A stretch of DNA of 33,745 nucleotides from Selenomonadaceae bacterium (GCA_017476005.1 JAFVEM010000040.1:1-33745), one strand, 5' to 3'; positions 7,453 through 15,242 are shown, counted from the stretch's first letter. Notes: generated from the sequence alone by a model not told the origin. A program made the numbers and translations.

Positions 7453-8404
7453 CCACGCCATAAATGTCCCCTAAAATTTTAATGCGCTTCGCCCAGTTAA
7501 GGTGGCACTTCACCTCGTTCAGGCGAGAGCTGTTGACGCTCTTTTCTACGCCCTTGTCGCCCGTCGGCCAATTTAGCAAGGCGCAAGCGTCGGCGTAGTC
7601 CTCGCGAGAAACCATAAGGCTACGGTGAATCAGGGGAAGTTGCGCCGGGTGAATAGCGGTCTTGCCGATAAAACCGTTGAGTTGGTCTAGGGCGAGTTCT
7701 CGCTTTAGACCCTCAGCCCAAGGTTCGGTTTCCCTTTGTCCAAAATAATTCCACACGGGAGCCGACACCACATATTCCCGGGCAAACACGCCCAAGATGT
7801 CCGCCAAGACGGCGCGAACTGCTTCAATGTCGTAAATGGTATGGCTTATGGGACAGCGGAGGCCATATAGATTTAAGAGGTCGTTGCCCCCTACCCGGAT
7901 ATTTAAAACATAGGGTTTTACTGCCTCCAACAGACAGCGAATTGTGGTAAGGGTATCAATCCTAGTGGCCGGGTCGGCCAGCGCAGAACTTTCCAAGATG
8001 GGCATGATGTATAGGGGCGGCTCTTGGCGATTGATACCCTCCAGCACCGCCAAATAAGCGGTGGCGCTCCCTAAATCAAATTTTGGCAAAATATAGCCGG
8101 TGATTATATCGCGAAAATCCCGGTATTCTTCTGCCAGCCGCCTGAGGTGCAACGGACTCCGAATGCGAATAAAAACAAGGGGGAGCTTTTCGCCGGGGAG
8201 CGCAGTAAACTCGTTTAAAATCCGCGCCAAAGTCGCCTCGGCTTTAGGCAGAGCTTGGTCTTGAATGGCGTCCTCTAAGCAAAAAGCCAAAGAAGAAAGA
8301 CAAGGGATGGAGGAGGCGGCGATTTTAGGGACAATGTTCTCCTGCAAAGCCGGCATATACAGTAAGCCCCCCACCCGATAGGCCAAAGGATTTATTTCCT
8401 GCAC
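7424..8404 (-). CDS. HpcH/HpaI aldolase / citrate-lyase-beta-like carbon-carbon lyase
   Basis: This is a 326-residue TIM-barrel-type protein. CLEDAIQDQALPKAE is the acidic phosphate/metal segment of the CitE/HpcH fold. FIRIRSPLHLRRL, MPILESSALA, IRVGGNDLLNLYGLRCPISHT and GFIGKTAIHPAQLPLIH follow in the expected order. The last two resemble the C-C bond lyases found in tellurium-resistance-type biosynthetic clusters as well as CitE. A GTG start at 8404 is chosen because AGAGGTGAC precedes it; an in-frame ATG at 8425 would put that ribosome site inside the gene. No citrate lyase alpha or gamma gene is nearby, so a classical citrate lyase complex is unlikely. The substrate is unknown. Confidence 0.8.
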   Translation of the reverse strand: MQEINPLAYRVGGLLYMPALQENIVPKIAASSIPCLSSLAFCLEDAIQDQALPKAEATLARILNEFTALPGEKLPLVFIRIRSPLHLRRLAEEYRDFRDIITGYILPKFDLGSATAYLAVLEGINRQEPPLYIMPILESSALADPATRIDTLTTIRCLLEAVKPYVLNIRVGGNDLLNLYGLRCPISHTIYDIEAVRAVLADILGVFAREYVVSAPVWNYFGQRETEPWAEGLKRELALDQLNGFIGKTAIHPAQLPLIHRSLMVSREDYADACALLNWPTGDKGVEKSVNSSRLNEVKCHLNWAKRIKILGDIYGVVTPVPHESR

Positions 8405-8443
8405 GAAGTCACCTCTTTTAAACATACATTTTCACTGTCACCA

Positions 8444-8472
8444 ATTCTAACATGCAGATAAGAGCTTGGCAA
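8444..8472 (-). promoter_or_regulatory. Sigma-70-type promoter for the citrate-lyase-like gene
   Basis: On the minus strand TTGCCA (8467-8472) and TAGAAT (8444-8449) are separated by 17 bases, about 40 bases before the GTG start at 8404. Confidence 0.6.
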
Positions 8473-8513
8473 CATCTCCTAATTCGTTCACTATAGAAAG
8501 GCGGTTTATTGAC

Positions 8514-10634
8514 ATGGCCAAGATAGAAATTGCCAAAGGCGAGTGGCTGCACCGTCGCGGCGACACGGTGGAAAGCGTCGATGTGATACTGAAAGGAAAA
8601 ATCGCCTTGAAAAAAGGGGAGGACACCATTGTCTGCGGCGATAGCGGCGCTCTCTTGGGCGCTTTCCATCCCTTTGGCGGTCAATATCGCTACGATTATC
8701 TGGCGGAGGAAAACAGCACCCTCTTCGTTTATGATTACAAAAGCGAAAGCGACTTGCTGGCGGCTATCAAGGCAACTCCGGCCATTGCGCCGGTCATGGT
8801 CTCCGCGAGCCTAGGACTCTTAAACGGTCTCGCCCGCAACCTCAGCGCCTACCACGAGCAGGGGATGAAACTCTGCCACGACTTAAAGGACGATTACGCC
8901 GATTATCGCAATGTTTGCTCCGAGCTAATGATTGCGCCGCAAAAATTTGAATCAGTGATTGCCTTAACGCCGCCGGAATACCCGTCGCTCCTCGCCGGCT
9001 GGCAACTGGCCTTCTGCCGCGCGGCCTTGGCGCAGGATGAGGTACTGCGCAAAAACTGTTACGCCAGCGACATAAACCTTTGCACCGGGGCTATCATGCT
9101 GGCCGCCGCTTTGGCGCGAGATTTACAACCCCAGATAGAACTGGCGGCGGCCTATATCCAAAAAACCCTCAAGGACACCGACGAATTTGTCCAAGAATAC
9201 CATTTCCAAAAATCAAAACTGGACGAAGCCAAGCGCCGCGAAGCCAGAAAAGCCGGTAGCGGCCAGCTTCCCAAAATCACCAACGCCTTAAATACCATCC
9301 TAGCTTTTGCCGGTGGGGACGGGGACATTAGGGATAACTTTACGCGCAACGTCAAGCGCTACATGCTCTGCCCGGACAAAACCGAAAAGTCTGCCGAAAT
9401 GCGCCGTTTACGCAGCGACATCACCCAAGACTTTTATACCATTTATGAGGCGGCCTTCTTTAAGAGTCTGGAAACGGAGGAGATTCCCCCGGAGGTGAAA
9501 ATGTTCTTCCTCTTCGGTTTCGTGGATGAGGAACTGGCGGGAGCGGAAAACACGGCGGCGCTCTATAAATTCTCCCTGCTGTGGGAGCCTGACCCTCAAG
9601 GCCGAGTTATGACCGCCTACGACTGGTTGCGGCGCGTATATCGGGGCGAGGTTCCTCCCTCCAAAGACGAATTTGACAATTTCTGGCCGGACTATTTGAA
9701 AGAAAAGGTCAATCAAGGCGCCATGACCGCCGAGGCAGCCGAGGCCATGCTCAACGACGGCAAAGCCATGGTGAGCTACGAAATCAATAACATGATAGCC
9801 AGCGCCAATAAAATGTCCTCCGGCAGTATTCTCTCCTTTGTGCCGATATTCTCTGCGCCCTCCGCCGTCAAGCCTTTGGAAAGTTGCCTCGCCACCGTGG
9901 AAAGAGTCACCGCCGCCCTGAACCGGGTACGGGAACTGGATTTTGGCTGTTTCTATCGCCCTGCCGCCGTGGGCTACCCCGAACTCAAGATTCGTCGTTT
10001 TGAATACGACGTGGAAGTGTTGCCTTACATTATCCTCATGCCGAACCTAGGCAGTCGCGGCGTGATGTGGCAGGAGATAGATACCAGGCGGCGCACCTCC
10101 CCGGCGCATTTGGTGGTTTCTTTGCTCCATTCTGAGGAGCTTTTCGATACCGTCATTAAGCTGTGCGCTCAGTTCCGTTGGGAAATGTGCAAGCGGATTC
10201 AAGGCATCCATTACAGCGACATTTCCGAGCCGTCGCTCACCTCCGAATACTGTAATTACTTGCAGTTCTACAAGAAAAATCACAACCTGTCGCCGGACAT
10301 GAAGGAAAAGGTCAAAGCCGCCCTCAAGCGCCACGGCAACAGTTATCGCAATATCTTCACCGCCGAATACGAACTCTATCTCAAGAACGAATCGGCAGGA
10401 CTGCCGAAGCTCAACAAAGTGGCGCGAGATATTCTCTTCCGCTATTGCACTTTCGCCAAAAAATACCGGGAGGCGCTTGTGCAAAATCCCCAGTACAAGA
10501 TTCTTTTAGAGCGTTGGAAGGTGATGCGAGAAACCAAGGAACACACTTTAGACGTATTTTCCCGAAAAATCCTCACCATGACGGACACCCTGCCCGAAGA
10601 AGTCAAACTGGAAGCGGCTTATATGAAATTGTAA
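8514..10634 (+). CDS. 706-residue protein with N-terminal cyclic-nucleotide-binding-like domain
   Basis: The first ~120 residues look like a Crp/cNMP-binding beta-barrel: KGEWLHRRGDTVESVDVILKG, then a GEDTIVCGDSGALLGAFHPF turn region and a helix. No DNA-binding domain follows. The remaining ~580 residues are mostly helical and soluble, without signal peptide or membrane segments, and I do not recognise them. There is an aromatic, Gly/Pro-rich segment near residues 500-530 (PYIILMPNLGSRGVMWQEID). The start at ATG 8514 is supported by AAAGGCGG upstream. It is transcribed alone, divergent from the lyase gene and followed by its own terminator. A signalling or sensing role is a guess from the N-terminal domain. 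Confidence 0.7.
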   Translation: MAKIEIAKGEWLHRRGDTVESVDVILKGKIALKKGEDTIVCGDSGALLGAFHPFGGQYRYDYLAEENSTLFVYDYKSESDLLAAIKATPAIAPVMVSASLGLLNGLARNLSAYHEQGMKLCHDLKDDYADYRNVCSELMIAPQKFESVIALTPPEYPSLLAGWQLAFCRAALAQDEVLRKNCYASDINLCTGAIMLAAALARDLQPQIELAAAYIQKTLKDTDEFVQEYHFQKSKLDEAKRREARKAGSGQLPKITNALNTILAFAGGDGDIRDNFTRNVKRYMLCPDKTEKSAEMRRLRSDITQDFYTIYEAAFFKSLETEEIPPEVKMFFLFGFVDEELAGAENTAALYKFSLLWEPDPQGRVMTAYDWLRRVYRGEVPPSKDEFDNFWPDYLKEKVNQGAMTAEAAEAMLNDGKAMVSYEINNMIASANKMSSGSILSFVPIFSAPSAVKPLESCLATVERVTAALNRVRELDFGCFYRPAAVGYPELKIRRFEYDVEVLPYIILMPNLGSRGVMWQEIDTRRRTSPAHLVVSLLHSEELFDTVIKLCAQFRWEMCKRIQGIHYSDISEPSLTSEYCNYLQFYKKNHNLSPDMKEKVKAALKRHGNSYRNIFTAEYELYLKNESAGLPKLNKVARDILFRYCTFAKKYREALVQNPQYKILLERWKVMRETKEHTLDVFSRKILTMTDTLPEEVKLEAAYMKL

Positions 10635-10698
10635 TTTGCCTAGGGGAACTACACTCGCGAACAGAGAAATTTACCAAATATGATTTAATCTACATTCA

Positions 10699-10723
10699 GG
10701 GGGTGCAAAGGCACCCCCTTTTT
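10699..10723 (+). terminator. Terminator after the cNMP-domain gene
   Basis: The perfect stem GGGGGTGC-AAAG-GCACCCCC is followed by TTTTT. Confidence 0.9.
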
Positions 10724-10832
10724 CACTGCCAGCGCACCATATACAACCGCGAAAGAAAATAGCCGTATGGCAGGAAAACCCCCTCGCTCCGTCGAATAGT
10801 ACCGGTAGTTTGCCACGAAAGGAGCCGGTGCC

Positions 10833-12840
10833 ATGAGCCAGCCAACCACGAAAAAAGCCGCGGCCGAGTTTCGCATTTACGATATGGAAAACCCTCAAGC
10901 CGCAGCGGAAATTATTAAGCTGGCCGACCTCCCCACGGAGTATTATCGTCTGCAATTTCTGGTAAATCGCGCCAGTCAAAACATTAAGCGCGAAATGGAA
11001 CTGTCTCTCGCCGCCGGAGAAATCGTGGGTCGGATTTACAACGCTCTCCTGAAAGAGTATCGCCGTCCCACGGATGAAAAATCCCTTCAGTCCCTAAACA
11101 AACTCTGCGTGCGTTTGGTATTTTGCCTCTATGCCGATGATGCGGCGATTTTTGGGCGGCGCGGTATGTTTCACGAATATCTAAATTACTACGCGCAAAT
11201 GAACGAACTGCACAATCTCCGTTACGCCCTCATTCGCCTTTTTTCGGCTCTAGCCACGCCCCTTGCTCTACGAGATCCCTATCTGGATAAAATTTTGGCC
11301 GCGTTTCCCTATGTTGACGGCGGTCTGTTTGAAGACGAATATGTGGAAATTCCCCATTTCTCCCCGAAATTTACGGAGCTTCTCCTAAAGCACGCCAGCG
11401 CCGATTTTGACTGGAGCGGCATCTCCCCCACCATCTTCGGCGCGGTCTTTGAAAGCACCCTAAACCCCGTCACCCGTCGCGCCGGTGGGATGCATTACAC
11501 CTCCATCGAAAATATTCACAAGGTCATCGACCCCCTCTTTTTAGACGACCTCAAAAATGAAGTCCTAAAAGAGCTCATGGGGGTACAAATCACCATGGGG
11601 GATTTCGACAATCCCATCAAAGTGAGTATCAGTCAATTTTACGGTATCGAACTAAACGATTTTGCCGTGACGGTGGCAAGAACGGCTCTCTGGATTGCCG
11701 AGGCGCAAATGTTACAAGAGACGGAAAATATCGTTCATCTGAATTTGGATTTTCTGCCGCTGAAAAGTTACCATAATATTGTGGAGAATAATGCTCTGCG
11801 GCTTGATTGGAATGAAGTTATTCCTAAAGAGGAATGTAACTATATTATGGGGAATCCGCCGTTTGTGGGAGCGCGCCTCATGAGCGCAGAGCAAAAGGCC
11901 GACATTGAGGCTATTTTTGCCGGTTGGAAAAATAGCGGCAATCTCGACTATGTTTCTTGTTGGTATAAAAAAACCGCAGACTTCAGCAACGGCACCAATA
12001 TTCGCGCTGCCCTAGTTTCTACTAACTCCGTTACCCAAGGAGATGCCGTAGCGATTCTCTGGAAACCGCTCTTTGCCGCAGGAATACATATTGATTTTGC
12101 TCATCGTACTTTTCGTTGGGACAGCGAATCAGCTACTCAAACCGTGGTATGGCGCGGTGGAGTTTATCAATCGTCAGCCGCGATATTGCCTGTGGCTGGG
12201 TGATTGCCCACCTTCCGAACTTCGCAAAATGCCACTGAGCAAGAAACGAGTGGAGGCCGTGCGCGAGCTACGTTTGGCCAGTAAAAGCGAGGGGACACGA
12301 AAACTGGCGGACAAGCCCACCAGATTTCATGTAGAAAATATGCCAAAAGGAAATTACATCGTCATTCCCGAGGTTTCATCGGAGCGACGCCGCTATATTC
12401 CCATGGGCTATATGAACGATTCTGTTTTATGTAGCAATAGAGTTAGGTTAATGCCAAACGGCTCGTTATATCATTTTGGCGTACTCAACTCAAATGTTCA
12501 TATGGCTTGGATGCGTACTGTTTGTGGACGCTTGGAAATGAGATATGTGTATTCGGTCAATATTGTCTATAACAATTTCCCATGGCCAACCCCCACCGAG
12601 AAACAAAAAGCCGCCATCGAAGCGACGGCGCAAGGGATTTTGAACGCGAGAGATAAATTCCCGGAGAGTAGCCTTGCCGATTTATACGACGAAACCACCA
12701 TGCCGCCGGAACTAAGACGCGCCCACCAAGCCAACGACCGGACTGTTATGGCGGCCTATGGGTTTGACGTAAAGGCCATGACGGAGGCAGAGTGCGTGGC
12801 GCGGCTCATGGAGATGTATGTGGAGATGGTGGGGAGGTGA
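10833..12840 (+). pseudogene. Decayed MmeI-type (type IIG) DNA methyltransferase/restriction gene
   Basis: The first frame (10833-12203) carries conserved MmeI-like blocks: EFRIYDMENP near the N-terminus, LCVRLVFCLYADD, FPYVDGGLFEDE, ISPTIFGAVFESTLNP, GGMHYTSIENIHKVIDPLFLDDL, ISQFYGIELNDFAVTVARTALWIAE and the catalytic motif IV block YIMGNPPF. Relative to the family as I know it, three parts are missing. The N-terminal endonuclease domain is gone (MSQPTTKKAAA runs straight into EFRIYDMEN). The SAM-binding FLDPACGSGNF block is gone between DDLK and NEVL. A stretch after TFRWDSES is also gone. The third loss shifts the frame, and the rest (KPWYGAVEFINRQPRYC to VEMVGR) continues in another frame from about 12130 to 12840. 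AAAGGAG precedes the ATG. Neither cutting nor methylation is expected. Confidence 0.85.
12724..12840 (+). repeat. Methyltransferase 3'-end repeat, copy R1 (genuine gene end)
   Basis: These last 117 bases of the methyltransferase frame encode the C-terminus ending MTEAECVARLMEMYVEMVGR and include GGGGAGG, which serves as the ribosome site of the next gene at 12845. Copies R2 and R3 lie downstream. Confidence 0.85.
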
Positions 12841-12844
12841 GAAG

Positions 12845-13105
12845 ATGAACGCTATGCGCCAAGAGGCGTATTCGCTACTTGCGGATGTGCCCGAAAGTTT
12901 TTTGCCGAATTTGCTGATATATTTGCGGCAGTTAAAAAGTGAAGAAAGCAAGCAGAACGAAAAGGTCGAGGCAGAACTTTGGTCTATGGACAGTCCCCAA
13001 AAAGAAGCTGTGCAATATCTGTGGGGACTTCTTGAAGGTACTGACCCCATAGATGCCAAAGGTATCAGAAAGGAGCGTCTGCAAAAATATGAAAGTGGTT
13101 TGTGA
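12845..13105 (+). CDS. Putative antitoxin of a VapBC-like pair (module 1)
   Basis: This 86-residue acidic protein reads MNAMRQEAYSLLADVPESFLPNLL at its start, and the N-terminal part recalls DUF2281-type antitoxins (helix, then LPxxxLxxVxxYLxxL). It overlaps the PIN-domain gene downstream by 17 bases, the usual toxin-antitoxin layout. Its ribosome site, GGGGAGG, is supplied by the last codons of the methyltransferase frame. The C-terminal half (KKEAVQYL-like, DPIDAKGIRKERLQKYESGL) would be the toxin-binding part. Function is inferred from its partner. Confidence 0.65.
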   Translation: MNAMRQEAYSLLADVPESFLPNLLIYLRQLKSEESKQNEKVEAELWSMDSPQKEAVQYLWGLLEGTDPIDAKGIRKERLQKYESGL

Positions 13106-13508
13106 TACAAATATATTTGTGGATGTTCTGTTGAAGCAAAAACCTTTTGCTGTTGATTCGGCAAAAATTATGTTACTATCATCTCCTAACACTTGGCAAA
13201 TTTATCTGCCCGCCTCATCGGTAACGGATATTTTTTACATAATAGCCAGTCGTACTCATAGCCGCGATATGGCTTATCAGGCAGTGGGCAGAGTTCTGTC
13301 AATAGCGACCATTTGCGCCGTCACCCAAGCCGAAGTACAGGAAGCTTATAGGCGCAGAGAGAAGGATTTTGAGGATTGTCTTTTGACTGTATGCGCCGAA
13401 TATGTACAAGCTGATTTTATCATTACTCGCGATAAAAAAGGATTTGTCAATGCAAAAATTCCTACCATGAATCCTGCTGATTTTTTGCACAGTATGGAGA
13501 TAGAATAA
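13089..13508 (+). CDS. PIN-domain toxin, VapC-like ribonuclease (module 1)
   Basis: This 139-residue protein is of PIN_3/PilT N-terminal type. The first acidic residue is in VVCDTNIFVDVLL (residue 5), the middle acidic cluster is in RREKDFEDCLLTVCAEY, and the last is in FIITRDKKGF. This is the usual metal-binding set of PIN nucleases. It probably cleaves RNA when free of its antitoxin, which is encoded by the overlapping upstream gene. The ATG at 13089 is preferred because MKVVCDTN is the canonical PIN start and GGAGCG lies before it. The gene ends about 10 bases before repeat R2. Confidence 0.82.
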   Translation: MKVVCDTNIFVDVLLKQKPFAVDSAKIMLLSSPNTWQIYLPASSVTDIFYIIASRTHSRDMAYQAVGRVLSIATICAVTQAEVQEAYRRREKDFEDCLLTVCAEYVQADFIITRDKKGFVNAKIPTMNPADFLHSMEIE

Positions 13509-13517
13509 CGCAAAGTC

Positions 13518-13635
13518 CACCAAGCCAGTGAACAAGCGGTAATGGCGGCTTATGGCTTTCGATGTAAAGACCATGACGGAAGCGGAGTGCGTGGCGCGGC
13601 TCATGGAGATGTATGTGGAGATGGTGGGGAGGTGA
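13518..13635 (+). repeat. Methyltransferase 3'-end repeat, copy R2
   Basis: These 118 bases closely match R1 (12724-12840) but have one extra C after GGCTTT. From the ATG at 13573, R2 keeps the same C-terminal peptide MTEAECVARLMEMYVEMVGR and stop, and GGGGAGG serves the next gene at 13640. It is not part of an intact gene. Confidence 0.85.
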
Positions 13636-13639
13636 GAGG

Positions 13640-13861
13640 ATGAACGGGAAGCGCATGACTTGGGCAGAGATAAAAAAAGCTTATCCCAAGCAACTGGTTG
13701 GCCTTACTGATTGCAAGCCTGAAGAGGTTAGTTTTGAAACGGCGGTGGTTAAGTACACTAGCAAAAACACCACCCGCGAAGAATTATACGATCGGGCATT
13801 TGACGGGGAAATTTACCTTTTAAGCACTACTTTCGACGATGATGAGAGGCTGGTTTTATGA
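13640..13861 (+). CDS. Small partner protein of a retropepsin-like protease (module 2)
   Basis: This 73-residue protein, MNGKRMTWAEIKKAYPKQLV onward, is not a family I recognise by name. It shares layout and several positions with the 87-residue protein at 29043 (xxxEhxxxYPK, hxhTD, Kh-YhxSxxhT, then an acidic or aliphatic C-terminus). Both are encoded directly upstream of, and overlap, a retropepsin-like protease gene. Its stop overlaps the protease start in ATGA (13858-13861). The ribosome site GGGGAGG comes from repeat R2. An antitoxin-, inhibitor- or adaptor-like role for the protease is inference. Confidence 0.65.
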   Translation: MNGKRMTWAEIKKAYPKQLVGLTDCKPEEVSFETAVVKYTSKNTTREELYDRAFDGEIYLLSTTFDDDERLVL

Positions 13862-14322
13862 AAACTTTTGACATTCGTCTATGGAATCAAAGCTGGCGCC
13901 CCGTCATGAATATTTACGGTGCCAATGCTTTATTTGATACCGGCGCTATCATCCCCGTCATATCACTGCCAAAAGACTTACTGGAGCGGCGTTTCGACGC
14001 GAAACTCATAGAGGAAAATATTTCCGTCGGCGGTTTTGGCGGTGGAAAAAGCTTGGGGTGTATCTACTCTCTAGCTAATTTCAACATCAGCGTAATGCAC
14101 TATCGCATTTTAGAGTGCTTTGTACCCAACAATGCCGATGACGATTTTCCCATTATTTTAAGCGCGCCATTATTCTATGATGCTATCTATACGATTAACA
14201 TGAAAGAAGGAAAAATGAGCGTCATTGTAGCAGATGATAAATTACAGAACAACGAGTTTATAATCAAAGACCTAGCAGAAAAAATATGCGTACAAGTGAA
14301 CGGCGTAATGTTGCAAAGGTAG
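13858..14322 (+). CDS. Retropepsin-like clan AA aspartic protease (module 2)
   Basis: This is a 154-residue soluble protein. ANALFDTGAIIPVIS contains the D-T-G-A catalytic motif of clan AA proteases near residue 24, in the expected beta-strand setting. A second hydrophobic segment, FPIILSAPLFYDAIYTINMKEGKMSV, lies where retropepsins have the h-h-G-x-x-h-h psi-loop, although the usual Gly is replaced. One lobe of this size should act as a homodimer. It is translated by overlap with the upstream small gene. A protease of the same size and partner layout lies at 29287 inside a type III restriction locus. The substrate is unknown. Confidence 0.72.
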   Translation: MKTFDIRLWNQSWRPVMNIYGANALFDTGAIIPVISLPKDLLERRFDAKLIEENISVGGFGGGKSLGCIYSLANFNISVMHYRILECFVPNNADDDFPIILSAPLFYDAIYTINMKEGKMSVIVADDKLQNNEFIIKDLAEKICVQVNGVMLQR

Positions 14323-14336
14323 AGCAGTAAAAACTG

Positions 14337-14452
14337 CCAAGTAAGCGACAGAGCCGTAATGGCCGCTTACGGCTTTCGACGTAAAGACGAGACGCGAGGC
14401 AGAGTGCGTGGCGCGGCTCATGGAGATGTATCGGGAGATGATGGGGAGGTGA
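14337..14452 (+). repeat. Methyltransferase 3'-end repeat, copy R3
   Basis: About 116 bases match R1 and R2. R3 shares with R2 the extra C after GGCTTT, but differs in the end peptide (EAECVARLMEMYREMMGR, then stop). GGGGAGG again precedes the next gene (14457). The upstream half is more diverged than in R2. Confidence 0.82.
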
Positions 14453-14456
14453 GAGG

Positions 14457-14711
14457 ATGCGTACTTTATCAATTCAAATTCCGGAGGAGATTTTACTAAG
14501 TATTAACGAAAGTGAGCAAGAATTGGAAGCCTACACCAAGATTTTGCTTGCCATAAGCCTGTATCAGAAACATCATATTTCGTTAGGCTACGGTGCGATG
14601 CTTGCCGGAATGTCGGAAGAGGATTTCATCTATGAATTGGGACGGGAAGGCATATCAATTTTTCATTTTGACTCTGAAGAAGATTTCGCGAGGGAGCTAG
14701 TTAATGCGTAA
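14457..14711 (+). CDS. UPF0175-type antitoxin (module 3)
   Basis: This 84-residue protein begins RTLSIQIPEEILLSINESEQ and continues with LLAISLYQKHHISLGYGAMLAGMSEEDFIYELGREGI. That is the UPF0175 pattern (short strand, then SLGxAAxLAGxSxxxFxxxLxxxGI, a helix-turn-helix-like core). UPF0175 proteins are commonly paired with DUF3368 PIN-like toxins, as here. The gene ends GAGCTAGTTAATGCGTAA, so its stop lies inside the toxin's first codons. This junction is nearly identical to that of the unrelated RelB/YoeB pair at 20639-20657. The ribosome site comes from repeat R3. Confidence 0.85.
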   Translation: MRTLSIQIPEEILLSINESEQELEAYTKILLAISLYQKHHISLGYGAMLAGMSEEDFIYELGREGISIFHFDSEEDFARELVNA

Positions 14712-15192
14712 AGTTGTAGTCAACTCCAGTCCGTTAATCGCACTGTGTGGCATTGGGAAATTAGGACTGCTACGCGAAATTTACGGAGAGATTGCAATTC
14801 CTTTGGCTGTTTATCAAGAAATTTCGGCGAAACAAGATTCCCTATGTAAGCATTATATAGATAATGCCGCAGAGTGGGTTCGTATCTGTCAAATACGAAA
14901 CACTTTAGCCAAAAGATTGTTTAAGGCTAAACTTCATGCCGGGGAAGTCGAGGCCATGATACTGGCACAGGAACAAAATGCCGATTTGCTAATTATAGAT
15001 GATGCCCTTGCCAAAAGACACGCCATCTACTTGGGCATAAATGTAACGGGAACATTAGGAGTCTTAATAAAGGCGCGGCAAATGAACCTTATTTCTGAAT
15101 TAGCGCCGCTGCTTCAGCAGTTGCGGAGAAACAACATATACGTCTCGGAGAAACTCATTAGCTACTGTTTACAAAAAGTAGGAGAAAGCTAG
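14704..15192 (+). CDS. DUF3368 PIN-like toxin (module 3)
   Basis: This 162-residue protein begins VVVNSSPLIALCGIGKLGLL, followed by IAIPLAVYQEI, HAGEVEAMILAQEQNADLLIIDDALAKRHA and TGTLGVLIKARQMNLI. This is the DUF3368 pattern, a PIN-related nuclease family with conserved S-P-L, GE and DD acidic positions, all visible here. It overlaps the UPF0175 antitoxin gene by 8 bases. It is the last gene of the three-module array, and no fourth repeat follows it. Confidence 0.85.
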   Translation: MRKVVVNSSPLIALCGIGKLGLLREIYGEIAIPLAVYQEISAKQDSLCKHYIDNAAEWVRICQIRNTLAKRLFKAKLHAGEVEAMILAQEQNADLLIIDDALAKRHAIYLGINVTGTLGVLIKARQMNLISELAPLLQQLRRNNIYVSEKLISYCLQKVGES

Positions 15193-15242
15193 AGTACAAC
15201 GGCCAAGCACATCAAAAAAAGCGTCAAGGAGGCCAAAGCAGA

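Noticed and set aside
7424-8404. Citrate lyase beta subunit proper (citE)
   Set aside because: The fold fits, but there is no citrate lyase alpha, gamma or accessory gene nearby, so only a family-level call is made.
12073-12840. Independent membrane-associated gene starting MPQEYILILL
   Set aside because: The N-terminal part is a shifted reading of the methyltransferase. From about 12130 the frame is the methyltransferase C-terminal region, so it is one broken gene.
12818-12844. Upstream starts reading MWRWWGGE before the module 1 and module 2 genes
   Set aside because: These residues are out-of-frame translation of the methyltransferase tail. The real starts are at 12845 and 13640, after GGGGAGG.
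12724-15192. Integron or CRISPR-like array
   Set aside because: The repeats are coding tails of ~118 bp carrying a ribosome site. There is no integrase, no attC-like palindromic site, no short regular repeat-spacer pattern and no cas gene.
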